DNA of 24,369 bases from Nitrospirota bacterium (lineage in GTDB: Bacteria; Nitrospirota; UBA9217), in assembly GCA_027456925.1 (NCBI GenBank), contig DAIDTZ010000259.1, positions 1-24,369 on the forward strand. Reading direction: 5' to 3'. The notes beneath the pieces were generated by a model. That model worked only from the letters and a program-made list of their open reading frames with translations, ran no database searches and was not told the DNA's origin. Of this stretch, positions 8,125-15,784 are shown piece after piece. The position numbers were made by a program, and so were the translations under genes. Positions within the stretch are counted from its first letter, which is position 1. The number at the start of each line of letters is the position of its first letter.

Positions 8125-9681
8125 CTATTTCGCAAACTCCACGTACCTGCTCTCGCGCACCACCGTCACCTTGATCTGTCCAGGATAGGACAACTCCTGC
8201 TCGATCTTCTTGGCGATGTCCCGCGACAGTTGGGCGGAGTGGGCGTCTGAAAGGTCTTCCGGCTTCACAATGATCCTGATCTCGCGTCCCGCCTGGATGG
8301 CATAGGACTTCTCCACCCCTTTGAAGGAATTAGCGGTCGACTCGAGCTGCTCAAGCCGCTTGAGATAGCTTTCGAGCGTCTCGCGCCGGACGCCCGGCCT
8401 GCCCGCTGAAAGAGCGTCCGCGGCCGCAACCAGCACGGACTCGACGCAGGAGGGTTCCCCGTCTCCGTGGTGGGTCAGGATCGCGTTCAGCACCTTGGGG
8501 CTCTCGCCGTACTTCTTCGCCACATCGCCGCCGAGCTGGGGATGGGTCCCCTCCACTTCGTGGTCGATGGCTTTTCCGAGATCATGCAGCAAACCAGCGC
8601 GCCGGGCGAGCTTCTGGTCCACGCCGCATTCCGCGGCCATGATGCCGGCGAAGTAGGCAACCTCGCGGGAATGCATGAGAACGTTCTGGCCGTAGCTCGT
8701 CCGGTACTTGAGCCTTCCGAGGAGCTTGATGATCTCCGGGTGGATGTTGTGGATGCCGAGGTCGAACGCGGCCTTCTCGCCCTCTTCCTTCATGGCGACA
8801 TCGAGGTCCTTTTTCACCTTTTCGGCGATTTCTTCGATGCGGGCGGGATGAATGCGCCCGTCCTGCATCAGGCGCTCGATGGTCAGGCGGGCGATCTCGC
8901 GGCGGAGCGGGTCATAACAGGACAAAATCACCGCTTCGGGCGTATCGTCGATGATGAGATCGATCCCGGTTGCGGCTTCGATGGCCCGTATATTCCGTCC
9001 CTCGCGGCCGATAATCCGTCCCTTCATCTCGTCGTTCGGGAGGTTCACCACCGACACGGTGGCTTCAGCCACGTAGTCGCTGGCGTAGCGCTGGATCGCC
9101 AGGCTGATGATGTTCTTGGATTTTTTATCGGCTTCTTCCTTCGCCTCGTCCTCGATCCGCTTGATGGACTTGGCGGCCTCGAACTTTGCTTCGTCCTCCA
9201 TGGAAAGCATGAGCTGGCGCTTGGCCTCCTCCGCCGTCATGTTCGCAATCTTTTCGAGCAACTCGCGCTGCTCGCGCAGGCCCTTCTCAAAACGCTCTTC
9301 TTTTTCGATCGCTACCTTTTCCCGGGCCGAGATCTCCCGTTCACGCCGGACCGCGTCCCCTTCCCGTTTCTCGATCAGGTCCGTCTTCTTTTCGAGACTT
9401 TCTTCCTTCTGGGTAAGCCGTCGCTCCTGGTTCTGAAGCTCCTGCCGCTTGTCGCGCGTCTCTTTCTCGAAGTCCGCCCGCGCCTGGTAGAACTTGTCTT
9501 TGGCCTCGAGTATGGACTCCTTGCGTTTTGTCTCGGCTTCACGCTCTGCATTGGTTATGATCCGTGCCGCCTCTGCTTCAGCGTCCTTGATCTTGCCTGC
9601 GGCGGTCTTTCCTTTGATCATCAGACCGACGCCAACTCCTGCGGCAAGTCCCACGACCAACAGTACAATATAGTCAACCAT
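8125..9681 (-). CDS. rny: Ribonuclease Y
   Basis: 518 residues, close to the usual 520. An N-terminal membrane helix (VDYIVLLVVGLAAGVGVGLM) is followed by a long charged coiled coil (about 30-190), a KH domain at about 208-270 (GRIIGREGRNIRAIEAATG) and an HD domain whose metal pair is in AGLLHDLGKAIDHE. The enzyme is a membrane-bound endoribonuclease that starts mRNA decay. ATG 9681 has AGGAGG 6 bases upstream and overlaps the 3' end of rarA by 8 bases. ymdB follows about 100 bases later. Presence of rny suggests RNase Y-based mRNA turnover, though RNase E cannot be excluded from one window. Confidence 0.98.
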   Translation of the reverse strand: MVDYIVLLVVGLAAGVGVGLMIKGKTAAGKIKDAEAEAARIITNAEREAETKRKESILEAKDKFYQARADFEKETRDKRQELQNQERRLTQKEESLEKKTDLIEKREGDAVRREREISAREKVAIEKEERFEKGLREQRELLEKIANMTAEEAKRQLMLSMEDEAKFEAAKSIKRIEDEAKEEADKKSKNIISLAIQRYASDYVAEATVSVVNLPNDEMKGRIIGREGRNIRAIEAATGIDLIIDDTPEAVILSCYDPLRREIARLTIERLMQDGRIHPARIEEIAEKVKKDLDVAMKEEGEKAAFDLGIHNIHPEIIKLLGRLKYRTSYGQNVLMHSREVAYFAGIMAAECGVDQKLARRAGLLHDLGKAIDHEVEGTHPQLGGDVAKKYGESPKVLNAILTHHGDGEPSCVESVLVAAADALSAGRPGVRRETLESYLKRLEQLESTANSFKGVEKSYAIQAGREIRIIVKPEDLSDAHSAQLSRDIAKKIEQELSYPGQIKVTVVRESRYVEFAK

Positions 9682-11017
9682 TCTTTTCCTCCTGGAGTCT
9701 CTTCTTCAGCCCGGCGAGACGCTCCTTGATTCTCTTTTCCTCGCCTTGTTCCGTGGGCCGGTAGTATTCCCGCTTGTGCGGGAGGTAATCCTGAGCCACA
9801 TAGTGGCCCGGGAAATCATGCGGATATTTGTATCCTTTGCCCCGGCCGAGCCGCGTTGCGCCCTTGTAGTGGGCGTCCTTCAAATGGTCCGGCACGGGCA
9901 ACAGGTTCCCTTCTTCAATGTCTTTCATCGCTGCTTTGATCCCGAGGTAGGATGCGTTGCTTTTGGGGGCCGAAGCGACATAGACGGCGGCCTGCGCGAG
10001 CGGCAGCGCGCCCTCGGGCATGCCGATGCGCTCGACCGCCTGGTAGGCGGACGTGGCCACAAACAGGGCGCGCGGGTCGGCGTTCCCCACGTCCTCGCTC
10101 GCGGCAATCACGATCCTGCGGGCGATGAACAGCGGGTCTTCCCCGGCGTAAATCATCTTTGCCATCCAATAGAGAGCCGCATCGGGGTCGCTCCCGCGCA
10201 TGCTCTTGATAAACGCGGAGATCGTGTCGTAGTGTTCGTCCTCGTCGTAGACAAGCGCCTTTTTCTGGATGGACTCTTCAGCAGCATGCAGATCATAGAG
10301 AATCGTTCCGTCAGCGCCCGGCGCTGTTGACAACGCGCCGAGTTCAAGCGCGTTCAGGGCGCGCCGCGCGTCCCCGTTCGACTTTGCAACGATAAGCTCC
10401 AGCGCCTCCGGCGTCAGCGTAACGGGCATGCTGCCGAGCCCTCGCTCCCTGTCGGCAAGCGCGCGAAGGAGAAGCGATTTTATGTCCTCCTCAGCAAGCG
10501 GTTTGAATTCGAAAATCTGCGAGCGGGACGAAAGTGCTGGGATGATCGCAAAAAAAGGATTGGACGGCGAGGCGCCGATAAGGGTGGTGTTCCCACGTTC
10601 CACGTCCGGCAACAACGCGTCCTGCTGAACGCGCGTGAAACGATGGATCTCATCGATGAACAGGATGGTCCGCTTGTTGCTCCGTCCCCGCTCCTGGGCG
10701 GCTTCCTGGGCCACCTTGCGGATATCGGCAACGCCTGCAGTGACCGCATTGAGCGAGACAAAATGCGCGCTGCTCCGTTCAGCGATCAAGTGGGCGAGCG
10801 CGGTTTTGCCTACCCCGGGCGGGCCGTAGAGGATGAGAGACATGAACCGGTCCGTCTCGATCGCCCTGCGCAGGAGCTTGCCCTCGCCGAGGATATGCTT
10901 CTGCCCTACAAACTCCGACAGGTCGCGGGGACGCATTCGCCATGCTAGGGGCGGCTCGGACGGTTCAGCCGGCAGGAGTTCATGGTGCGGTTGTTTTTTG
11001 AGATTTTTAAGACCCAA
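9674..11017 (-). CDS. rarA: Replication-associated recombination protein A (MgsA/RarA AAA+ ATPase)
   Basis: 447 residues, typical of the family. AAA+ motifs: Walker A YGPPGVGKTA, Walker B LFIDEIHRF followed by the family signature QQDALLPDVE, and the C-terminal MgsA region (GSDPDAALYWMAKMI, ASEDVGNADPRA, KGYKYPHDFPGHYVAQDYLP). RarA acts at stalled replication forks. TTG 11017 is taken as the start because a stop codon lies eight codons further upstream and homologues have a short extension before RMRPRDLSEFVGQ; it lacks a clear Shine-Dalgarno, so the start is uncertain. It overlaps rny by 8 bases, implying one transcript. Confidence 0.96.
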   Translation of the reverse strand: MGLKNLKKQPHHELLPAEPSEPPLAWRMRPRDLSEFVGQKHILGEGKLLRRAIETDRFMSLILYGPPGVGKTALAHLIAERSSAHFVSLNAVTAGVADIRKVAQEAAQERGRSNKRTILFIDEIHRFTRVQQDALLPDVERGNTTLIGASPSNPFFAIIPALSSRSQIFEFKPLAEEDIKSLLLRALADRERGLGSMPVTLTPEALELIVAKSNGDARRALNALELGALSTAPGADGTILYDLHAAEESIQKKALVYDEDEHYDTISAFIKSMRGSDPDAALYWMAKMIYAGEDPLFIARRIVIAASEDVGNADPRALFVATSAYQAVERIGMPEGALPLAQAAVYVASAPKSNASYLGIKAAMKDIEEGNLLPVPDHLKDAHYKGATRLGRGKGYKYPHDFPGHYVAQDYLPHKREYYRPTEQGEEKRIKERLAGLKKRLQEEKNG

Positions 11018-11455
11018 CGTGTGCTTCAGGAGGGCTTACACGGGCATGTGATAGAAAGAGATTGGCTTGGACCGGATCAGTACAGCACAATACCCGGGGT
11101 TTTCACGGAAATTGAGAAACTTGTTGATCTTCCTGGAGATAGTGAAGAACGGATCTCACCTCTGTCCGCTGCACACAGCATCTCTGGAACATCTCTTCCC
11201 AATGTTTCCGTTCGGTGCATATATGTATAAATAATCAACCCCATGGTCTTAGTGTGTTACTTTGCCGGCAAAACAATCTTCGCGTCGTCCTTAAGGAAAT
11301 ATCAGCCGTTTGCCTTGATACTTTTCCCCCAGGTGCTTCGCTGTTACATGAACACTATCACAAGCGCCGGAGCCGTACTTCCCGCTCCTTTCAAACTTGC
11401 GCTGATTACACATTTTTTAAATGAATATGATGCTTTAACGTCCGAATAATAAAAA
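11018..11455. other. Intergenic region upstream of rarA
   Basis: About 440 bases with no recognised gene. The minus strand has two short open frames: 11291-11413 (40 codons, MCNQRKFERSGKYGSGACD...) and one of 47 codons starting near 11222 (MHRTETLGRDVPEMLCAADR...). Neither has a Shine-Dalgarno or a family I recognise; they may be gene remnants. A hairpin-forming TTTGCCGGCAAA lies near 11262-11273. No tRNA or riboswitch was convincing. Confidence 0.45.
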
Positions 11456-11632
11456 TCCCCCGCTTTTGCCGTGCAGATAGACTTGATTCCTGGTAGCAAC
11501 CAGGTGGGCGCCATATAAGAAAGTTTAGGCTTCCCAGTCCTATCTGGGCATGCACACCCTTTCCAGAAGATAGCTCCCGTTATTTTTTTTTCACGAGGAA
11601 CAAGACGTATCTATCACGCGCAAAGCAGGGGA
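11456..11632 (-). ncRNA. ssrS: 6S RNA
   Basis: The minus strand carries a 6S RNA, the RNA that mimics an open promoter and sequesters sigma70-RNA polymerase. The ends pair in an 11-bp closing helix: UCCCCUGCUUU (11632-11622) with AAAGCGGGGGA (11466-11456). The 3' half matches the E. coli order: GUGCAUGCCCAG, the small stem CCCAG/CUGGG (11548-11533), AGCCUAAA, then the hairpin CCUGG/CCAGG (11504-11489). E. coli has GUGAGCAUGCUCGG, GAAGCCUUAAAAC and CACCUUGAACCAAGG in the same order. Long-range pairing of GAUAGAU with GUCUAUC extends the rod. Length about 177 bases, as expected. It lies downstream of zapA, the same linkage as ygfE-ssrS in E. coli. An AUUUUUAUUAUU run follows the closing helix and may aid termination. 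Confidence 0.9.
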
Positions 11633-11637
11633 CCATT

Positions 11638-11643
11638 TTTATA
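11638..11643 (-). promoter_or_regulatory. Proximal -10 box for 6S RNA
   Basis: TATAAA on the minus strand, ending 5 bases before the predicted 6S RNA 5' end at 11632. No good -35 box lies 17 bases further up, so it is a partial match. Confidence 0.45.
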
Positions 11644-11660
11644 GGTTTACCCTTTACTAC

Positions 11661-11689
11661 TATATACCAGAAACAAGAAAAAATGGCAA
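11661..11689 (-). promoter_or_regulatory. Distal promoter candidate for 6S RNA
   Basis: TTGCCA (11684-11689), 17-base spacer, TATATA (11661-11666) on the minus strand. Transcription would start about 20-25 bases before the mature 6S RNA 5' end and give a precursor. E. coli ssrS also has a proximal and a distal promoter. Confidence 0.5.
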
Positions 11690-11795
11690 GGAGAAAAACG
11701 GGGGAGCCGGGAGAGGGAGTAAAAAATAGCTTTTATTTTCAATGCATTTCATTCACTGCATACCCTAAAAATACCCGTATACCGATTGCTGTTCA

Positions 11796-12083
11796 TTAAG
11801 GCAATGCATCGCTTTGTGGCTCGGTGAGATCCATCAATCGTTGCACTGAGTTTCCAGCCGTTTTTTCCAGAGCGCCGAATTGTTCTCGCTGACGATAGAG
11901 TTCATCGGCAATGGTGAGAGCGGTCAGTATGGCTACACGGAGGGGATCGTTCGTCCCCGTTCCCTTCTCTATTTCCTTCATTTTCCCGTCAACGAACGCG
12001 GCCAATTCGCGCACCGCGTCGGGATCGTCCCCGCCCTTGATGCTGTACACTTGCCCGAATATTTCGACTTGCACACGTTCCAC
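11796..12083 (-). CDS. zapA: Cell division protein ZapA
   Basis: 95 residues. The N-terminal EIFGQVYSIKG and the following DPDAVRELAAFVDGKMKEI are typical of ZapA, which binds and bundles FtsZ at the division ring. The rest is helical (VAILTALTIADELYRQREQ). The start is GTG 12083 (VERVQVEIFGQ): GGAG lies 5 bases upstream and homologues begin here. Open frames reaching 12161 add residues encoded by spacer DNA. It lies 85 bases after ftsY and about 160 bases before the 6S RNA gene. Confidence 0.9.
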   Translation of the reverse strand: MERVQVEIFGQVYSIKGGDDPDAVRELAAFVDGKMKEIEKGTGTNDPLRVAILTALTIADELYRQREQFGALEKTAGNSVQRLMDLTEPQSDALP

Positions 12084-12088
12084 GATGA

Positions 12089-12092
12089 CTCC
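12089..12092 (-). promoter_or_regulatory. Shine-Dalgarno deciding a GTG start for zapA
   Basis: GGAG on the minus strand, 5 bases before GTG 12083; the alternative ATG starts upstream lack one. Confidence 0.6.
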
Positions 12093-12168
12093 ATCATGCG
12101 GCATGGAGCAGAGGGTGAAGAGTAAACATCCGCCATCCTCAACGCACCATGCCCCTTGCACTATGCGT

Positions 12169-13074
12169 TCACAGCAGCGCGTCTACAAACTCCTTCGGAT
12201 CAAAGCTCTTCAAATCCTCGATGGCCTCGCCGATACCCACAAACTTCACGGGAATCGCAAGCTCTTTATTGATGGCAAAGACAATGCCGCCCTTCGATGT
12301 ACCGTCGAGTTTGGTCAGCACGATGCCGCTCAATCCGACGGCCTCGTTGAACATCTTTGCCTGTACGAGAGCATTCTGGCCGGTACTGCCGTCGAGCACG
12401 AGCAGCGTTTCATGGGGAGCGCCGGGGAGTTCACGGGAAAGGATCCGCTTCACTTTTTTAAGCTCTTCCATGAGGTTCGATTTTGTGTGCAGCCTGCCGG
12501 CCGTGTCCACGATCAGCACATCCATGGCCCGCGCCTTCGCCGCAGTCACGGCGTCGAATACCACGGCGCTCGGGTCGGCGCCTTCGCGGTGTTTTATCAC
12601 CGGAATGCCGGTGCGCTCTCCCCAGATCGAAAGCTGTTCCGAAGCCGCCGCACGAAAGGTATCCCCGGCGGCAAGCATCACCTTCTTCCCCTCGGCATGA
12701 AGACGGTATGCCAGCTTGCCGATCGACGTTGTTTTGCCTGTGCCGTTTACTCCAACGACAAGTATGGCGGCGGGAGAAGCGCTGATGGATAATTGCGTCG
12801 ATTGTCCGGAAAGGATCTCGAACAGGATCTGTTTGAGCCGGTCTTTCACCTGGCCGGGCGAGGACAGTTCCTGCCGCTTGAAGCGGTCTTTCAGGTCTTT
12901 TAACACGAACGATGCGGTCTCGACGCCCACATCGGATGCAATGAGCGCTTCTTCGAGCTCGTCGAGGAAGGCTTCGTCGATTTTTTCGCCGAGGACCAGC
13001 GTCCCGATCTTTTCAGCCAGACTTTTTCTGGTTTTTGCAAGCCCGTCGCTCAGGCTGCGGAGAACACCGAACAT
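12169..13074 (-). CDS. ftsY: Signal recognition particle receptor FtsY
   Basis: 301 residues: the N and G domains with no acidic A domain, the short form found in many bacteria. G-domain motifs in order: GVNGTGKTTSIGKLA (G1), DTFRAAASEQL, VDTAGRLHTK (G3), TKLDGTSKGG (G4) and FVGIGEAIEDL. FtsY is the membrane-associated GTPase receptor that docks Ffh-ribosome complexes at the Sec translocon. ATG 13074 is preceded by GAGGTG. zapA follows in the same direction and may be cotranscribed. Confidence 0.97.
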   Translation of the reverse strand: MFGVLRSLSDGLAKTRKSLAEKIGTLVLGEKIDEAFLDELEEALIASDVGVETASFVLKDLKDRFKRQELSSPGQVKDRLKQILFEILSGQSTQLSISASPAAILVVGVNGTGKTTSIGKLAYRLHAEGKKVMLAAGDTFRAAASEQLSIWGERTGIPVIKHREGADPSAVVFDAVTAAKARAMDVLIVDTAGRLHTKSNLMEELKKVKRILSRELPGAPHETLLVLDGSTGQNALVQAKMFNEAVGLSGIVLTKLDGTSKGGIVFAINKELAIPVKFVGIGEAIEDLKSFDPKEFVDALL

Positions 13075-13179
13075 GGTGCACCTCGAAATAGTTAAAGGGC
13101 GAAAAGAGAGAATCCGGGATTTTATCCCTTCACGCTCTTGACTCCCTACAGATTTTCTGTTTAAAAAGTCTTTCAGGCC

Positions 13180-13267
13180 GTCTTTGCGAGCTCAGCGAAG
13201 CAATCTCGCCGCTGATAACTTAAAACCTGAGATTGCCGCGTCGCAAAAAGTCGGTCCTCGCAATGAC
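13180..13267. repeat. REP-like palindromic element, copy 1
   Basis: 88-base element between yhaM and ftsY. The left arm is GTCTTTGCGAG...AGCGAAGCAATCTC; the right arm GAGATTGCCGCGTCGC...CCTCGCAATGAC. The right arm, reverse complemented, starts GTCATTGCGAGG and ends GCGACGCGGCAATCTC, as does the left arm of the copy at 15109-15195. Such GTCATTGCGAG palindromes are common, non-coding and multicopy in several bacterial groups. Confidence 0.85.
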
Positions 13268-13290
13268 ACCTATGTTTTTTCAGTAGCCTG

Positions 13291-14367
13291 CTAAATATCC
13301 AGCGGCAGTTTGCCCGTTGCATTCCGGTCAGCTGCAGCAGACGTTTTTTTACCTTTGGCGCCGTGAGGCTTTCCCTCTTCCATCTCTTCGGAATCATTGT
13401 TTCGGTCATTCTCCGCCCCGGAATATGACATCTGCCGGTAGAGATAGCGATCATGCATCTTGCTGAAGCCCGTCCACCCGCCTTCAGCCACCTGTTCCTT
13501 CTTGAGCGTTGCCTGGAAGTTGTTGATCTTCGCGGCAAGATCGTCCAGATAATTGACGACGATCGCCTCCTGGATCTTCGGCCTTTTGGGAGAGCCGAAC
13601 TCGTACTCACCGTGGTGCGACAGCATGATGTGTTTCAACAGCAGCGTCAGCTCCGCTGTAAATCCCTGGATGGCCTTGACCCGCTCCACGATCATCTCGT
13701 AGCCCAGGGATATATGACCGATAAGACGCCCCTCGGTGGTATACTCGATCGACTTCCTGACTGCCAGTTCGCGGACCTTGCCGATATCGTGCAGGAACGC
13801 GCCCACCGTCACCAAGTCCTTGTCGATCGACGGGAAATGCATGGCAAGATCCCGGCTGAGCGCGATCAGCTCAACCACGTGTTCAAGCAGGCCGCCGATG
13901 TAATTGTGATGCAGCGTTTTAGCCGCCGGTGTGCGTTTGAACAGCGCCAGGAAGTCCTCGTCGTTCAAAAACGAGTTCATCAGCTGCCGGAGGTGTTCGT
14001 TGGACAAAGACGCGGCGATTGCTTTCAGTTCATTGACCATCTCGTCGGGATTGCGCGGAGAACATTCGAGAAAGTTGGCGATATCCACCTTGGAATCGTC
14101 GACCTTCTCAAGAGTTTTCATCTTGATCTGCATCGTTCCCTGGTAGATCGAAGCCATGCCCCGGATACGGACAAAATCTTCGCGTTCAAATTTCCCGGCA
14201 ACCTCATCGGCGTTGTCCCACAGCCTGCCGTCGATCTCGCCGGTCTTGTCTGCGAGCTTGAGGGAGAGATAGGTCACGCCGTTCTTCGCCGTCGATATCT
14301 GCTTTGACGTAACCAGATAGACCTCTTCAACCCAATCGCCTTCTTTCAGGGAAACTATGGTTTGCAT
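13291..14367 (-). CDS. YhaM-type 3'-5' exoribonuclease (OB-fold plus HD domain)
   Basis: 358 residues. An N-terminal OB-fold (about 8-95: YLSLKLADKTGEIDGRLWDNAD) precedes an HD domain with HHNYIGGLLEHVVEL, GAFLHDIGKVREL (metal-binding HD) and IMLSHHGEYEFGSPKRPKIQEA. This architecture defines the YhaM/CBF1 3'-5' exoribonucleases, which trim RNA and DNA. The tail (about 300-358) is charged and Ser/Gly/Lys-rich, longer than in Bacillus YhaM. The start is ATG 14367 with GAGGAG 4 bases upstream; an in-frame start at 14388 would overlap that site. The gene has its own near-consensus promoter and looks monocistronic. Confidence 0.93.
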   Translation of the reverse strand: MQTIVSLKEGDWVEEVYLVTSKQISTAKNGVTYLSLKLADKTGEIDGRLWDNADEVAGKFEREDFVRIRGMASIYQGTMQIKMKTLEKVDDSKVDIANFLECSPRNPDEMVNELKAIAASLSNEHLRQLMNSFLNDEDFLALFKRTPAAKTLHHNYIGGLLEHVVELIALSRDLAMHFPSIDKDLVTVGAFLHDIGKVRELAVRKSIEYTTEGRLIGHISLGYEMIVERVKAIQGFTAELTLLLKHIMLSHHGEYEFGSPKRPKIQEAIVVNYLDDLAAKINNFQATLKKEQVAEGGWTGFSKMHDRYLYRQMSYSGAENDRNNDSEEMEEGKPHGAKGKKTSAAADRNATGKLPLDI

Positions 14368-14371
14368 CGTG

Positions 14372-14377
14372 CTCCTC
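14372..14377 (-). promoter_or_regulatory. Shine-Dalgarno deciding the YhaM-type start
   Basis: GAGGAG on the minus strand, 4 bases before ATG 14367. Confidence 0.75.
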
Positions 14378-14393
14378 TCGTTCAGCAAGCGTG

Positions 14394-14422
14394 ATAATAA
14401 ACTATCCCCCCCTCGTTGTCAA
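14394..14422 (-). promoter_or_regulatory. Near-consensus sigma70 promoter of the YhaM-type gene
   Basis: TTGACA (14417-14422), 17-base spacer that includes seven consecutive G, TATTAT (14394-14399). A leader of about 20 bases carries a Shine-Dalgarno, unlike the leaderless-type promoters elsewhere in the window. Confidence 0.8.
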
Positions 14423-14774
14423 CGGAAAGCAGGGAGCCCGGGGGCTGAAAAATGATTTATTTCGCAGCTGTTTTCGGAACAGGTCCATAGGCGGGAGGAG
14501 AAGAGAAGAACGGTGACTCCGGCGACGATGGGAGCGCAATAGCCATACATGACGATACTATTTGACGGGAAAGGAAGTGCCAAAGCGATAAGTGCGCCTG
14601 AACCGTGATGCGGAATCCCGCGCCCTACTTCAGGTGGATAGGTTTCGATTAGGTGAAGTTGAGCGGCAGAAGGCCTGTTGTCCTGCCGCCGCTCACTAAG
14701 AAAAATACGCATGAAGACGCGGTCACACCCCTCTGGCAAATGAACCCGGCAGGGCGTTCTCCGCGAGAAGCAGA
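14423..14774. other. Intergenic region between tusA and the YhaM-type gene
   Basis: About 350 bases without a gene I can support. An imperfect hairpin (GAGCGGCAG with CTGCCGCCGCTC) lies at about 14662-14699 but has no T-run. A minus-strand open frame runs to 14419 but overlaps tusA upstream and has no start signal. Confidence 0.4.
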
Positions 14775-15017
14775 TTACTTCTTGCGTACATAGGCGTGAT
14801 ATTCCCCGTGCTCCTGCGTAATGCCGAGGAACTCGTTCCCCGTCAGCCTGCACCAGGCGGGCATGTCTTTTACAATCCCGTCATCATCGGACTGCACTTC
14901 GAGTATCTGACCCGGGGTCAGCTCCTTGATCCTGTTCGAGGCCTTAAAGATCGGCATCGGACAGGCGAGGCCGACACAGTCAAGGATGTCGTCGGGTTTG
15001 ATGTCTTTGATGTCCAT
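14775..15017 (-). CDS. tusA: TusA family sulfur carrier protein
   Basis: 80 residues. The family signature CPMP is at about residues 19-22 (DCVGLACPMPIFKASNRI); the Cys before Pro carries a persulfide. TusA proteins accept sulfur from cysteine desulfurases or rhodaneses and pass it to tRNA thiolation, molybdenum cofactor or sulfur-oxidation pathways. The gene follows iscU in the same direction with a 260-base spacer containing a REP-like element, so cotranscription is uncertain. There may be several paralogues, so the symbol names the family, not a proven orthologue. The Shine-Dalgarno is weak. Confidence 0.9.
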   Translation of the reverse strand: MDIKDIKPDDILDCVGLACPMPIFKASNRIKELTPGQILEVQSDDDGIVKDMPAWCRLTGNEFLGITQEHGEYHAYVRKK

Positions 15018-15108
15018 AGACCATTACCATTATTGATGAAACCATAGGAAGTCAGGATTTGCCGCAGAGCAAAAACTTTGATGGTCTCGCAATGAAGTCT
15101 TCTCTGCC

Positions 15109-15195
15109 GTCATTGCGAGGAGCGGAGCGACGCGGCAATCTCGTTTTTTTCAACGGTTACGAACTGCGAGATTGCTTCGCTGCGCTCGCAATGAC
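15109..15195. repeat. REP-like palindromic element, copy 2
   Basis: 87-base inverted repeat between iscU and tusA. The left arm begins GTCATTGCGAGGAGCGGAGC, the right arm ends GCTTCGCTGCGCTCGCAATGAC; the arms pair over about 30 bases around an AT-rich centre. It is the better-preserved partner of 13180-13267. A single half-copy (TCTCGCAATGAAG) lies just left at about 15086-15098. Confidence 0.88.
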
Positions 15196-15278
15196 GTACG
15201 TATGACGTGATTTTTTACGAGACCCTCAAACCTATTATTGTGAATTTCGCAATCCGAAATCCGCATTCCACAAAAGCA

Positions 15279-15710
15279 TTACTCCCCCATATCGTGTTCG
15301 TGTCCGGACTCGGCGGGCATCTTCACGGGCGACGCTACGCCTTTTTTCTTATAATAATCGTCGAGAGCGGACTTCAGCGCCTCCTCGGCGAGGACCGAAC
15401 AGTGCATCTTGACTTTCGGAAGTCCGCCGAGCGCCTCGGCCACAGCGGCATTCGATATTTTGAGCGCCTCATCGATGGATTTGCCCTTCACCAAGTCGGT
15501 CACCATGCTGCTGGTGGCTATTGCCGCTCCGCATCCGAAGGTCTTGAATTTGGCATCCGTAATGATCTTGTTCTCAACTTTTATGTATAGGCGCATCACG
15601 TCGCCGCACACGGGGTTCCCCACGGTGCCGACGCCGTCGGCGTTCTCGATCTCCCCCACGTTGTGCGGGTGGGCAAAATGGTCCATCACCTTTGAACTGT
15701 ACTGTTCCAT
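15279..15710 (-). CDS. iscU: Fe-S cluster assembly scaffold IscU/NifU-like
   Basis: 143 residues. It keeps the three cluster-ligating Cys of IscU: VGNPVCGDVM, KTFGCGAAIATSS and KVKMHCSVLAEEAL, and the Asp after the first Cys. The LPPVK motif that binds HscA appears as LPKVK. A His/Glu-rich tail of about 20 residues (SGHEHDMGE) extends past the usual end. IscU receives sulfur and iron and builds [2Fe-2S] clusters. GGAGG ends 5 bases before ATG 15710, and only 2 bases before an adjacent ATG at 15713, so 15710 is chosen. It follows iscS by about 75 bases. Confidence 0.94.
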   Translation of the reverse strand: MEQYSSKVMDHFAHPHNVGEIENADGVGTVGNPVCGDVMRLYIKVENKIITDAKFKTFGCGAAIATSSMVTDLVKGKSIDEALKISNAAVAEALGGLPKVKMHCSVLAEEALKSALDDYYKKKGVASPVKMPAESGHEHDMGE

Positions 15711-15715
15711 CATTT

Positions 15716-15720
15716 CCTCC
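15716..15720 (-). promoter_or_regulatory. Shine-Dalgarno choosing between two adjacent ATGs of iscU
   Basis: GGAGG on the minus strand. Spacing is 5 bases to ATG 15710 and 2 bases to ATG 15713. Confidence 0.6.
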
Positions 15721-15784
15721 TTGAAATTCGTCCTCGACGGTTAATTGTTTTCGTCCTTCTTGCGCGCTCCCTGCCCTATCAGGC

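Noticed and set aside
8467..9729. 420-codon plus-strand open frame opposite rny
   Set aside because: It is antisense to rny, whose domains are complete. The apparent hydrophobic Phe/Leu repeats are the complement of Lys/Glu codons in the coiled coil.
11262..11340. Possible cyclic-di-GMP class I riboswitch on the minus strand
   Set aside because: AAGGCAAAC and GACGCGAAG loosely resemble the GEMM core, but the second stem, the tetraloop receptor and the closing helix are missing.
11215..11449. Two overlapping plus-strand open frames of about 68 codons
   Set aside because: No start signals, no recognisable family, and both overlap each other in a region with no other coding sign.
13144..13170. 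Plus-strand promoter-like TTGACT-N17-TTAAAA upstream of the REP-like element
   Set aside because: No plus-strand gene follows; it would transcribe into the repeat and the 3' end of the YhaM-type gene.
14419..14853. 144-codon minus-strand frame after tusA with a hydrophobic C-terminal part
   Set aside because: Its first third overlaps tusA in another frame, no Shine-Dalgarno supports an internal start, and the protein resembles nothing; the end also runs into the YhaM-type gene's -35 box.
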